A model generated the notes under the pieces. The model made no database searches. It saw only the letters and a list, made by a program, of their open reading frames with translations, and was not told where the DNA came from. A DNA stretch of 64,000 bases, from assembly GCF_003003265.1 (NCBI RefSeq), contig NZ_PVTL01000007.1, positions 1 to 64,000 of the forward strand, in the 5' to 3' direction. Position 1 is the stretch's first letter; the number at the start of each line of letters is the position of its first letter. The position numbers and the translations under genes are program-made. Below are positions 52,436 to 59,973 of the stretch, piece after piece. Source of the stretch: Glaciihabitans tibetensis (GTDB lineage: Bacteria; Actinomycetota; Actinomycetes; Actinomycetales; Microbacteriaceae).

Positions 52436-52473
52436 TCTGTACATCTCCCCGAAAAGTCAGGAAAAGTTCACTC

Positions 52474-52968
52474 ATGGCGCAACGTCCGGAGCCTGCCCCG
52501 AACGTCGGGGAGACCGTCGAGTCGGCGCTGTCCACCATTACGCGCTGGTCGACCCGCGCCTATAACAAGCGTTTGTTGCACGACTCCGCGGGCGCCGCGC
52601 TGTCGAGCACGGACTCCTGGCTGCTCGAGCGGGTTGTGGTTTCCGGGCCGGTGCGAATGTCGAAGCTCGCCGAGTGGATGGAGGTTGACAAGTCCACCAT
52701 GACCACCGAGATCCATCGGTTGGAGAAGGCGAAGCTGGTGAGCCGCCGACCCGATCCGTCCGATCGTCGCGCAGTGCTGGTCAGCTCGACGGAGGCGGGG
52801 CGCACCGCGATCGCCAAGCATCGTCACGCAGCCCAGGACGTCTACGACACCCTCGTCGGCAAGTGGACGGAAGAGGACCGCACCGAGTTCGCCCGCCTGC
52901 TCGGCCGTTTCGTCGACGAACTCTCTTGGGTGACCGACGCCGTGGCCGAGCACAACGAATCGATCTGA
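52474..52968 (+). CDS. MarR-family transcriptional regulator next to terC
   Basis: A 164-residue winged-helix regulator: STDSWLLERVVVSGPVRMSKLAEWMEVDKSTMTTEIHRLEKAKLVSRRPDPSDRRAVLV in successive conserved segments (helix-turn-helix and wing). It most likely controls terC and itself through the palindrome at 52416-52435. A MarR regulator is a plausible way to link terC to a redox, phenolic or membrane signal. Confidence 0.9.
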   Translation: MAQRPEPAPNVGETVESALSTITRWSTRAYNKRLLHDSAGAALSSTDSWLLERVVVSGPVRMSKLAEWMEVDKSTMTTEIHRLEKAKLVSRRPDPSDRRAVLVSSTEAGRTAIAKHRHAAQDVYDTLVGKWTEEDRTEFARLLGRFVDELSWVTDAVAEHNESI

Positions 52969-53063
52969 TTCCGGCTTCACCCCCGCGCCGTCCGTTGGTC
53001 CGTCAGTTAGCTGACTTTTTCTTGCATTTTCTGGCTTAGGATGTCGCTGAGCTGGAGGTTTCC

Positions 53064-53795
53064 GTGAGCAGTGAAGAGTCACCCGGCGCCACCAAGACAA
53101 CCGGCGACGACGAGCCACGGGCCCGCGGCCTTCCGATCTTTCTGCGCGACCTGGCGATCATCATCGTCGCTGCGCTGGTCATATCGTTCGGGGTCAAAAC
53201 GTTCCTGGCGCGTACCTTCTACATCCCGTCGCCTTCGATGAACAACACCCTGATCGAGGACGACCGGGTCATTGTCAATCAGCTCGTGCCGGATCTCATC
53301 CCGCTCTCGCGCGGCGATGTCGTGGTGTTCACTGACCCGGCCGACTGGCTCACCGGCCCTACGCCTGAGCCCGTCAGCCCCATCGGAGCGGTAATCGGTG
53401 GCGCCCTCAGCGTCGTCGGGCTCGGCCCCACCAACGACGACCATCTGATCAAACGGGTCATCGGACTGCCGGGCGACACAGTGGTTTGTTGCACCGCGTC
53501 GGGACAGTTGTCGATCAACGGTGTTCAACTCACGGAGCCGTACATCGAGGTTCCGCCCGGGTCGCTCAAAGTCACCCCTGCGGACTTCGAGGTCACCGTG
53601 CCCGACGGGATGCTCTGGGTCATGGGCGACAACCGCTACAACTCGGGCGATTCCGCGTTCCACCGCTTGGAACCGTCCGGCGGATTCGTCCCGGTGTCCA
53701 ACGTCGTCGGCCGCGCGTTCGTCATCAGCTGGCCCGCCAACCGTTGGACCCTGCTCGACAACTACCCGGAAACCTTCGGCGGCATCGACCAGTGA
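53064..53795 (+). CDS. lepB: Signal peptidase I
   Basis: A 243-residue type I signal peptidase. One N-terminal transmembrane helix (about 27-47) precedes the catalytic domain; catalytic Ser58 is in IPSPSMNNTL and the general base Lys131 in HLIKRVIGLPGD, with MGDNRYNSGDS as the third signature. It removes signal peptides outside the membrane. The GTG start has a GGAGG ribosome binding site. It is the standard Ser/Lys type rather than the Ser/His SipW type. Confidence 0.95.
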   Translation: MSSEESPGATKTTGDDEPRARGLPIFLRDLAIIIVAALVISFGVKTFLARTFYIPSPSMNNTLIEDDRVIVNQLVPDLIPLSRGDVVVFTDPADWLTGPTPEPVSPIGAVIGGALSVVGLGPTNDDHLIKRVIGLPGDTVVCCTASGQLSINGVQLTEPYIEVPPGSLKVTPADFEVTVPDGMLWVMGDNRYNSGDSAFHRLEPSGGFVPVSNVVGRAFVISWPANRWTLLDNYPETFGGIDQ

Positions 53796-53796
53796 C

Positions 53797-54624
53797 TTAC
53801 AGCGTGATGTCGGTCGCGCTCTCGATGAGCTTCCAGCGCGCGGCCGGCAACGCGGCGGGCACTGGTTCGAGCTGATCGGCGTCCGCAAGAATCTCCACGT
53901 CCAGCCCGGTCAGCGACCCGATTTCTGCCACGGGCACCTGATAAGTGAGGAATGGACCCAGCGGAGGCGGATTGCCCGCACGAAGCGACAGATCGATGTC
54001 ATCCAGAGACGGCCCCTGGTCCAACACGAAGCCAGCCGTTCGCAGCACCGGCGTCCCGACTTGGTCGAGCGTTGTCCACGCGGCGATCTTCCAAAACATT
54101 CGAGGAATCTGGATGTCGCGGTACACGACGTCATCGGCAGCGAGAACCGGCCCGGTGAACACACTGATCTTCTGCTCGTACGCGCGGGCGTAATTCAGAA
54201 CGTGATCTTCCAGTCCCACCCACAGGTTCTGCCCCTGGTTGAATGGTGCCGCCTGCGGAGCGGCGTTGGTGAACACGAACGTGGCGTCGTTCGCAGCCTG
54301 GGCCACGGCACGCTCTCCCCAGACGGGATCGCGCCGGCGAACTAGGTGTCCGCGATCCAGATCGTTGCGGGCATACAGCTCGGGGCCGGCCTGCTCAGAG
54401 ACGGGCACCCGCGGGTCGAGGTACCAGTCATCCGCACGTTCCAGATCCAGCAGCTTCGCGCCATCGATATTCACACCGGTGGCGGCAGCGAGCCGGCGGG
54501 CCGGGTCGAGAAGAACGGTGAAGTGAACGTAGGGAAGCTCGATGACGCTCCGCCCGTCTGTTGGATAGGGGACCGGCACGTCTATGGGAAGGAAGGAATT
54601 GTCGTACCCGCTCGTTGTGGACAT
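53797..54624 (-). CDS. DNA/RNA non-specific endonuclease
   Basis: A 275-residue protein of the beta-beta-alpha-metal nuclease family. The catalytic motif LDRGHLVRRRDPVWG supplies His93; FVFTNAAPQAAPFNQG follows with the Mg2+ Asn, and NLWVGLEDH completes the fold. No signal peptide is visible, so it is either cytoplasmic or exported by a specialised route. Such nucleases serve as toxins, nutrient scavengers or defence effectors. It converges with lepB, with only one base between their stops. Confidence 0.9.
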   Translation of the reverse strand: MSTTSGYDNSFLPIDVPVPYPTDGRSVIELPYVHFTVLLDPARRLAAATGVNIDGAKLLDLERADDWYLDPRVPVSEQAGPELYARNDLDRGHLVRRRDPVWGERAVAQAANDATFVFTNAAPQAAPFNQGQNLWVGLEDHVLNYARAYEQKISVFTGPVLAADDVVYRDIQIPRMFWKIAAWTTLDQVGTPVLRTAGFVLDQGPSLDDIDLSLRAGNPPPLGPFLTYQVPVAEIGSLTGLDVEILADADQLEPVPAALPAARWKLIESATDITL

Positions 54625-54690
54625 GGACCGAGTGTTGCATCCGCGTCTGACAGCGGAGATGAACGGGCCCAGGGGTCGCTAGACAAAGCT

Positions 54691-55134
54691 CTAAACCCGG
54701 GGCCCGAACGTCGTGAGCCCGCCTCCCGGCGTCGCGACCGCGAGCTCACCGTTCCTGCGGGTCAGCGTCCAGGCTTCGAATTCGATGTCTGGCATAACTG
54801 TCACGGTGTAGCCGTTCGAGAACCGCAATTCGAGGCTTCCGTCGACGAAGCAGTCCGCATCGACGTCAGTTTTATGCAGCATAAGGAGCTCATCCGGATG
54901 ACTCGGGTGCTCCGGATCGATCACGTGCGTGTGCGCGTCGGGCCGGACGAGATGAAAGGGACTTTCGATTCTCGTCTCGCTGCTTTCCGTTACAACGGTA
55001 AACGCGAAGTCGAACCGCAGCTGAGTAACGAATTCGTTGCGGATTTTGAGTAGGATCGCGCCTCGCGAAGTGTTGGCCACACGGCCAGTATGCCTCGGCT
55101 CGTGAACATCCAGCGCCATAGCTGAGGAATCCAT
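54691..55134 (-). CDS. Hypothetical protein, DUF6188-like
   Basis: A 147-residue soluble protein. LRFSNGYTVTVMPDIEFEAWTLTRRNG and ATPGGGLTTF at the C-terminus resemble the DUF6188 family, which turns up in actinobacterial toxin/immunity neighbourhoods; this match is from memory. The start could be ATG 55134 or the internal MALDV. It neighbours a nuclease and a SUKH fragment, consistent with an accessory immunity-type cluster. Confidence 0.5.
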   Translation of the reverse strand: MDSSAMALDVHEPRHTGRVANTSRGAILLKIRNEFVTQLRFDFAFTVVTESSETRIESPFHLVRPDAHTHVIDPEHPSHPDELLMLHKTDVDADCFVDGSLELRFSNGYTVTVMPDIEFEAWTLTRRNGELAVATPGGGLTTFGPRV

Positions 55135-55218
55135 CCTTAGCGCCGCTTTCCCCGCTATAAAGGGGTGAGCGTATTGCGCCTCGCACTACCATCGATCGCA
55201 CTAATCGAGGACTCCACC

Positions 55219-55521
55219 ATGGTCAGCTACGACGAAATGAAGGCGACGCTGCTAGCACGGGACGATGTGCAGCTTGGCGTCGGCGCGTCTGATGAGGACA
55301 TTCGGTCTGCGCAGGATCAACTCGGCGAATTCCCGCCGGACTTCACCCAGTACCTGCGCGACTTCGGGCACGCGACATTCGGCGGCGCCGAGATCTCGGG
55401 CCTCGGCCCTATGCCAGCGCCCGGACTCGACCTGGTCGAGATGGTTCTCCTGGAACGCACCACCTATACCTTGCCGGAGCGCCTCGTAGCAGTCGGTTGC
55501 GAGACAGGTGTGACGTTATGA
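55219..55521 (+). pseudogene. SMI1/KNR4 (SUKH) immunity-type protein, C-terminally truncated
   Basis: A 100-residue frame with the SUKH N-terminal core: EDIRSAQDQLGEFPPDFTQYLRDFGHATFGGAEISGLG. SUKH proteins are typically about 140-160 residues and often neutralise contact-dependent toxins. Here the fold stops after LPERLVAVGC, and the last codons run straight into the start of the recombinase gene (ATGA overlap). The gene therefore seems to have lost its 3' half when the recombinase-bearing segment arrived. Confidence 0.7.
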
Positions 55522-56099
55522 ACAAGCTCATGGGGTACGCGCGAGTCTCAACCCGACAACAGGACATCGACCGCCAGGAAACAGATCTCATTGCGGCGGG
55601 AGTGCGCCGAGATGATCTGTATTTAGATCACGGCGTCTCAGGGGCTCGTGCGTCTCGCCCACAATTCGATGCAGCTCTTAATGCGCTCGAAGCAGGGGAC
55701 ACCCTGGTACTTACAACGCTCGACCGACTCGGGCGATCGACACAGAATATGCTTTCCTTCGCTGACCAGCTCCGTGACCGCCAGGCGGCCTTGCGTGTGT
55801 TGAACCTCGGCGGGGGAGACGTGGACACCTCTACCCCGATGGGCTCCATGGTGTTCACGGTGATGGCGGCGCTGGCGCAGATGGAATTAGAGATCAAGCG
55901 CGAACGCATCACGGATTCTGTTACGAAACGTCGAGCAGCAGGAAAGGACTTGGGAGGACGACGTCAGGCATTCACTGACAGCCAGATCCGTAACGCTGCG
56001 CGGCTCGTTGGCGCCGGCGAGTCTGCAAGCCAGGTTGCTCGAGACATGGGGATGTCACGAGCAACCCTTTACCGCCGCATCCGCGAGGTCGAGGGGTAG
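55518..56099 (+). CDS. Serine recombinase (resolvase/invertase)
   Basis: A 193-residue small serine recombinase. The catalytic set is visible: R9 and S11 (YARVST), R70 and R73 (TLDRLGRST), with the E-helix MELEIKRERI. The C-terminal helix-turn-helix includes SASQVARDMGMSRATLYRR. It should cut and rejoin DNA at inverted or res sites for inversion or cointegrate resolution. There is no strong ribosome binding site; the start overlaps the SUKH remnant. GC content is visibly lower than in nearby core genes. No obvious recombination site was seen beside it. Confidence 0.9.
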   Translation: MNKLMGYARVSTRQQDIDRQETDLIAAGVRRDDLYLDHGVSGARASRPQFDAALNALEAGDTLVLTTLDRLGRSTQNMLSFADQLRDRQAALRVLNLGGGDVDTSTPMGSMVFTVMAALAQMELEIKRERITDSVTKRRAAGKDLGGRRQAFTDSQIRNAARLVGAGESASQVARDMGMSRATLYRRIREVEG

Positions 56100-56103
56100 C
56101 CGG

Positions 56104-56517
56104 ATGACCGTTCGTAATTCTCGCGGCGGTGCACCGCAATTCGGAGCCGATACGGACGTGCGACATCTCCCGACCCGTCACTTGGTGGTCGCCGGCCTTA
56201 ACTGGTTCGTGGATTGGGAGGAGCGTCCTCATCTGGACTACACCCAACCGTTTCGGCTACGCGCCGAGCGCGGCAATCCGCACGACAAACACGCTGTCGG
56301 CGTCTGGGTAGGGGAGGATCAGCTCGGTTACCTCTATAGCGGCGATGCCGAGAGATTCGGCGCGCTATTGCGCCGGCATCAAAAGAACATAATCGTCACC
56401 GGTGGCCTGCAAAACGATGAGAGACGTATCTGGCTAAAGGGGCCCAGATATAAAGCGCTCGAGACCTTCCTAGAGACAGAAGCTCTCGAAAGGAAGCAAC
56501 GCTATCTGGCTCAATAG
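56104..56517 (+). CDS. HIRAN-domain protein
   Basis: A 137-residue protein with a HIRAN-like core: PFRLRAERGNPHDKHAVGVWVGEDQLGYLYSGDAERFGALL, in segments that match HIRAN (F/L-RE-xNxHD-AVxV, GYV). HIRAN domains recognise DNA ends or damaged DNA and also occur alone in bacterial mobile elements. It begins 5 bases after the recombinase stop, so the two form a unit. A DNA-recognition accessory for the recombinase is one possibility. Confidence 0.75.
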   Translation: MTVRNSRGGAPQFGADTDVRHLPTRHLVVAGLNWFVDWEERPHLDYTQPFRLRAERGNPHDKHAVGVWVGEDQLGYLYSGDAERFGALLRRHQKNIIVTGGLQNDERRIWLKGPRYKALETFLETEALERKQRYLAQ

Positions 56518-56789
56518 CGCTGCGTTCGCTGCGACCACAGTATCGAGCGTCAACCGTCTCACTTAGGGCTCCTTCACCGGAACCTATTTCGGAAGGGTCT
56601 AACGGACGCGTCTGTGATTCGCAGCCCTAGATGGCGTCTGTTTTAGAGCGGTATCTGTCATCACTGCCTCTACGGCCCCGCCTACTAGGGGGGAGCCCAA
56701 ATAATCACCGTCAACCTCGCGACCGCATGAAACTCCATTGATGTCTTCGCGGGAGAGGACTCTGCCCACGATAATGATGTCCGCGGCTT
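56518..56789. other. Non-coding stretch after the recombinase/HIRAN unit
   Basis: No gene that I can support. Several short frames exist on both strands, without family resemblance. It may hold the right end of the recombinase-bearing segment. Confidence 0.4.
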
Positions 56790-57245
56790 CTAGACGGTGA
56801 GGGTGAACCGCTCCTTGGGCAGGTGGGCTGCGCCCAATTTTTCGTAGAACCGTGTCGCGGCGGAGTTCCACTCGGGTGTTTGCCACTGGAGTTCACGGTA
56901 ACCGCGAGCGGCAGCGCTCGATGCGACCACGTCGATGAGCACGCGGCCGAGGCCTGCACCACGATGGGCCTCCGTGATGAAAAGGCAGTCGAGGTGCCCA
57001 AACCGCTCGCCCGTCCACGTCGCGATATCCGACGTCAGAGCGGCATAGCCGACCGGAATGCCATCGATCCGAGCAACGAAGATGGAGATGGATCCCTCGG
57101 CCGCTTGGCTAGCGATCATTCGCGCCCAGTCAGGTGGGAGCACAATGTCGCTGCGTTCGTAGGCAATGTGCTCTTGCACGAGCGTTCGAATGCTGGCGTA
57201 ATCAAGCTCATCGGCCGCCACGTCGATCGTGGCAGTGTCGGTCAC
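56790..57245 (-). CDS. GNAT-family N-acetyltransferase
   Basis: A 151-residue acetyltransferase. The acetyl-CoA site is in TEAHRGAGLGRVLIDVV, preceded by DCLF and followed by ELQWQTPEWNSAATRFYEKLGA, the usual GNAT C-terminal half. The substrate is unknown. The GTG start at 57245 overlaps the rhodanese stop by 4 bp, so the two are co-translated. Confidence 0.9.
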   Translation of the reverse strand: MTDTATIDVAADELDYASIRTLVQEHIAYERSDIVLPPDWARMIASQAAEGSISIFVARIDGIPVGYAALTSDIATWTGERFGHLDCLFITEAHRGAGLGRVLIDVVASSAAARGYRELQWQTPEWNSAATRFYEKLGAAHLPKERFTLTV

Positions 57246-57661
57246 TTTGTGGGAGCGGTCAGCGGGTCGGTCGTGAGCCGGCCCCGTCCCGCGTCGCTCA
57301 CGGTCGCTAAACCTTCGCGGGACCAGTACTCGAAGCCACCAATGAGTTCCTTTACGTTTGTGTAGCCGAGGTTCGCCAGAATGAGCGCACCACGGGTGCT
57401 GCCATTGCAGCCGGGACCCCAGCAATAGACGACAATCGCGGCGCTTACATCCGAGGCGACCTCCTGGATACGTGTTTCGAGCTCAGCATTGGGAATATGG
57501 ATCGCGCCGGGAATGCGGCCTTGGCTCCATGAAGCAAGCGATCGGGTGTCGATAACGATAGGCGGCGTTCCCGACGCACGTGCTGCCGCGAGATCCGAGG
57601 GGTCTGTTTCGTAGGCCAGCTTGGCGGCGAAAAACGCGGCTGCGGAGAATGAAGTTGTCAT
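57242..57661 (-). CDS. Rhodanese-like protein
   Basis: A 139-residue single-domain rhodanese. PPIVIDTRSLASWSQGRIPGAIHIPNAEL is the front half, and VVYCWGPGCNGSTRGALILANLGY holds the active-site Cys80. It transfers sulfane sulfur or senses thiols. It is encoded with the GNAT protein and transcribed away from an Lrp regulator that probably controls both. Confidence 0.9.
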   Translation of the reverse strand: MTTSFSAAAFFAAKLAYETDPSDLAAARASGTPPIVIDTRSLASWSQGRIPGAIHIPNAELETRIQEVASDVSAAIVVYCWGPGCNGSTRGALILANLGYTNVKELIGGFEYWSREGLATVSDAGRGRLTTDPLTAPTK

Positions 57662-57754
57662 ACGTCTATAGAACACCGAGCGACTCGGATGCGGAACAGC
57701 ACTTGAACGGCGATGATGCCGATTCGCGAGTGGATCCGCTGTAGATTGTGCGCT

Positions 57755-58213
57755 ATGCCTTCGATTCCCCGGTTAGAACTCGATACCACCGATCACGCCA
57801 TCATTGACTGCCTCCAAAAGGACGGGCGCACCAGTGTCGCGCATCTCGCTCGAGTGATCAACCTTTCGGCCAGCGCTACTTCCGACCGCGTGCGCCGCCT
57901 GACCGACGGCGGGGTGATCACCGGGTACTCGATCACCGTCGACTCCGAAGCCATGGGGTACAACGTCACCGCGTTCGTGCGGCTCGCTTACCCGACGGGT
58001 AACTACAAGCCATTCCACGACCTCGTCGACTCGCTCCCGGAGGTCATCGAGGCGCACCACGTCACCGGGGCCGACTGCTTCATCATCAAAGTTCTTGCGC
58101 GCTCCATGCGCGACCTTGAGCGCATCACCGGCCGACTCGCCACGCTCGGTGGCATCACAACCAGCGTGGTGTATTCAAGCCCCATCCCCTCCCGACACAT
58201 CACCCCCGCATAA
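57755..58213 (+). CDS. Lrp/AsnC-family regulator
   Basis: A 152-residue regulator: AIIDCLQKDGRTSVAHLARVINLSASATSDRVRRLTDGGVITGY (N-terminal DNA-binding domain) and HVTGADCFIIKVLARSMRDLE (RAM domain). It is divergent from the rhodanese/GNAT operon across 93 bases, a layout typical for local regulation by Lrp proteins. Confidence 0.9.
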   Translation: MPSIPRLELDTTDHAIIDCLQKDGRTSVAHLARVINLSASATSDRVRRLTDGGVITGYSITVDSEAMGYNVTAFVRLAYPTGNYKPFHDLVDSLPEVIEAHHVTGADCFIIKVLARSMRDLERITGRLATLGGITTSVVYSSPIPSRHITPA

Positions 58214-58236
58214 CTGGCTCCTTCTCCCATTACTTC

Positions 58237-58416
58237 CTAGAAGACGGTTCGGGATCGGTTCGCGAGGGCGTAGAACTTTGCATCGTGGTCCCCGCGGGGT
58301 CCCCATTCGGTGATGTAGGGCTCAAGGGCGTCCCAGTTTGCGTATCGGCGAGCGGAGTTGGTTTTCCCGACGCCGGCAGATCCGTGGCAAATCCCAATCG
58401 TCTTCTCCTTGCGGAC
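58237..58416 (-). pseudogene. Fragment of a transposition-type AAA ATPase (MuB/TniB-like)
   Basis: A 59-codon open frame without a start. It reads VRKEKTIGICHGSAGVGKTN at its beginning, containing a Walker A motif (GSAGVGKT), then SARRYANWD and EPYITEWGP. This resembles the AAA ATPases encoded beside integrases in actinobacterial transposons. The frame is fused at its left edge to the truncated membrane-protein gene, in a different frame, and ends at TAG. It has no complete domain. Confidence 0.7.
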
Positions 58417-58639
58417 AGCGTTGGCGCACCACCACCAACGATCCCATCAAGTTGGTAAACATGACGGTAAACACATCACCCGCCTCGGGCGCTGAACCAG
58501 GGAGCCCGAGGGTTACCTGAAGCGCTCCGAACCCTTCAAAGAGAGCTGGTGCCGTGAACGGCAGCGCGAAGCCGGCAGTGACAATCAGATCGTAGAAAGC
58601 GGAGATGCGGACGTTACGTCGAACAGTCGAGGATGTCAT
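58417..58639 (-). pseudogene. Truncated small membrane protein gene
   Basis: Starts at ATG 58639 with MTSSTVRRNVRISAFYDLIV and continues TAGFALPFTAPALFEGFGAL, LGLPGSAPEAGDVFTVMFTNLMGSLVVV; two hydrophobic stretches are visible. The normal gene should extend further. Here the sequence changes abruptly after LVVV into the ATPase fragment, and the frame runs on as nonsense to a stop at 58322. Confidence 0.6.
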
Positions 58640-59420
58640 TCCCCTACTGTTCGGCCTGCACCATAGTGCAAGGTCAAATCCATTGGCCGATGGTCGCTCG
58701 CGCATGATCGGACGCAGCGCGATGTTGTCGCTTCGACACCGCCCGCAAAGCAGTCGTGTTACGGACATCCGCTGTGCCACCAGCCCGAGTGCCCGCTCAA
58801 GGATCGTCTTACTGGGGGGGCGAACCGCCACTGAGCGATAACAGAACGCCGCCAGTTAGCGATCAACTCCACAGGACGCGTCGTTTCCACGCCAGTCCGG
58901 GAGTGTCGATCTGGTGGGGGAGTGGCCGGTTAATGATCCCCTATCGGACACACGTCGGCCCCAGCGTTTCGTAGCTGACAACGTGTACCCGGATTCATCC
59001 CTATGGTCGCGAGACGTAGTGATAAGACTTTTGCGTCAATGCTTCGTCGGCACAGATCTACCATTTCGCTCCAATGCGACCTCGCGTAGCCGAAGGGATG
59101 CGAGAAAGCGATTCGTGTTTTGCGGCCGCGGCTTCCGCCCTGAGGGAGAGCTGGGATGGTCCGCAAATCTTTTCGTCGTGCGCCTGAGCGGTGTGGGCTG
59201 GATTGGTGTCGCGGTGTTGGGTCCGGGATGATTGTTGCCCGAATTGTAATCATCCGGCCGCACAAATCGTAGGCGCGGTGGCAAGCCAACTCGTTGCGCT
59301 GACGTCGTGGCCCGTTGCCGAAGGCTTGTATCGGCGGTACGGTCGAACGCGCCGATTTGCAGATTTGGCGATTTTCCGCTAGGAGCAGTTTTTCTAGTAT
59401 CGAAAAGAATGGAGTAATTC
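58640..59420. other. Gene-poor accessory stretch
   Basis: About 780 bases with no gene I can support; the small open frames on both strands lack codon bias and family resemblance. A partial inverted repeat, CCGGGATGATT (about 59226) and AATCATCCGG (about 59249), could be a terminator or the end of a mobile element. Confidence 0.5.
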
Positions 59421-59651
59421 ATGACCGAAGCAAAGAGTGCCGACCGCGAGCCCTCGAATGTCAGCGCGGCAACCGCTGTGCAACCGCGGGTAATTCCTCT
59501 TGAGGCCGATTTGGACCGGGCGATCAAGCCGTTCCAAGCGTCTGCAGGAAAAAAGTGTTATGTGATTTTCGACAAGGGGCCGCCAGCCGTATTGACTGAG
59601 GTCCCGTGCGACGACATCGTCATTGTCGATCAGAGGTTGAAGTTTGTTTGA
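59421..59651 (+). CDS. Small hypothetical protein
   Basis: A 76-residue protein with a good ribosome binding site (GGAGTAATTC before ATG). It is soluble, with PRVIPLEADLDRAIKPFQASA and KKCYVIFDKGPPAVLTEVPCDDIVIVD in sequence. No family recognised. It faces the RHS unit. Confidence 0.45.
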   Translation: MTEAKSADREPSNVSAATAVQPRVIPLEADLDRAIKPFQASAGKKCYVIFDKGPPAVLTEVPCDDIVIVDQRLKFV

Positions 59652-59778
59652 ACGAGGTTCAAGCAACCATAGGTGGCCTGCGGGCCTGAAGCTGTCGAGA
59701 GGATCTACATGATTCCGCGGGCGTCGCGGCGCTTGGTGATTGAGTCGACCACGCGCTCTCTGGGATCGGAAACAAGCT

Positions 59779-59970
59779 CTATCCACTAGTGAGTCTGTCG
59801 ACAATGAAGTAGACAAGCAGGATTGTTGAGACCACAGTGAGCGTTATCCAAAGGGATATGCGGAGTGTGGGATGTTTCTTGCGCAGGCGCTCATCCCAAA
59901 AGAAGCTCGATATCATGACGCCGATAATGACTACTAGTAGCGCGACTGATAGCTGATCCACGTCGTTCAC
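59779..59970 (-). CDS. Two-helix small membrane protein, candidate immunity protein
   Basis: A 63-residue protein with two predicted transmembrane helices (LSVALLVVIIGVMISSFF, about 7-24, and ISLWITLTVVSTILLVYFIV, about 38-57) joined by a basic loop RLRKKHPTLR. It starts 3 bases after the RHS gene stop on the same strand, the usual place for the immunity gene of an RHS toxin. Function is inferred from position and size only. Confidence 0.6.
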   Translation of the reverse strand: MNDVDQLSVALLVVIIGVMISSFFWDERLRKKHPTLRISLWITLTVVSTILLVYFIVDRLTSG

Positions 59971-59973
59971 CTT

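Noticed and set aside
56599-56886. A 95-codon frame on the minus strand overlapping the GNAT end
   Set aside because: It overlaps the clearly real GNAT gene in another frame, has no recognisable domain and no ribosome binding site.
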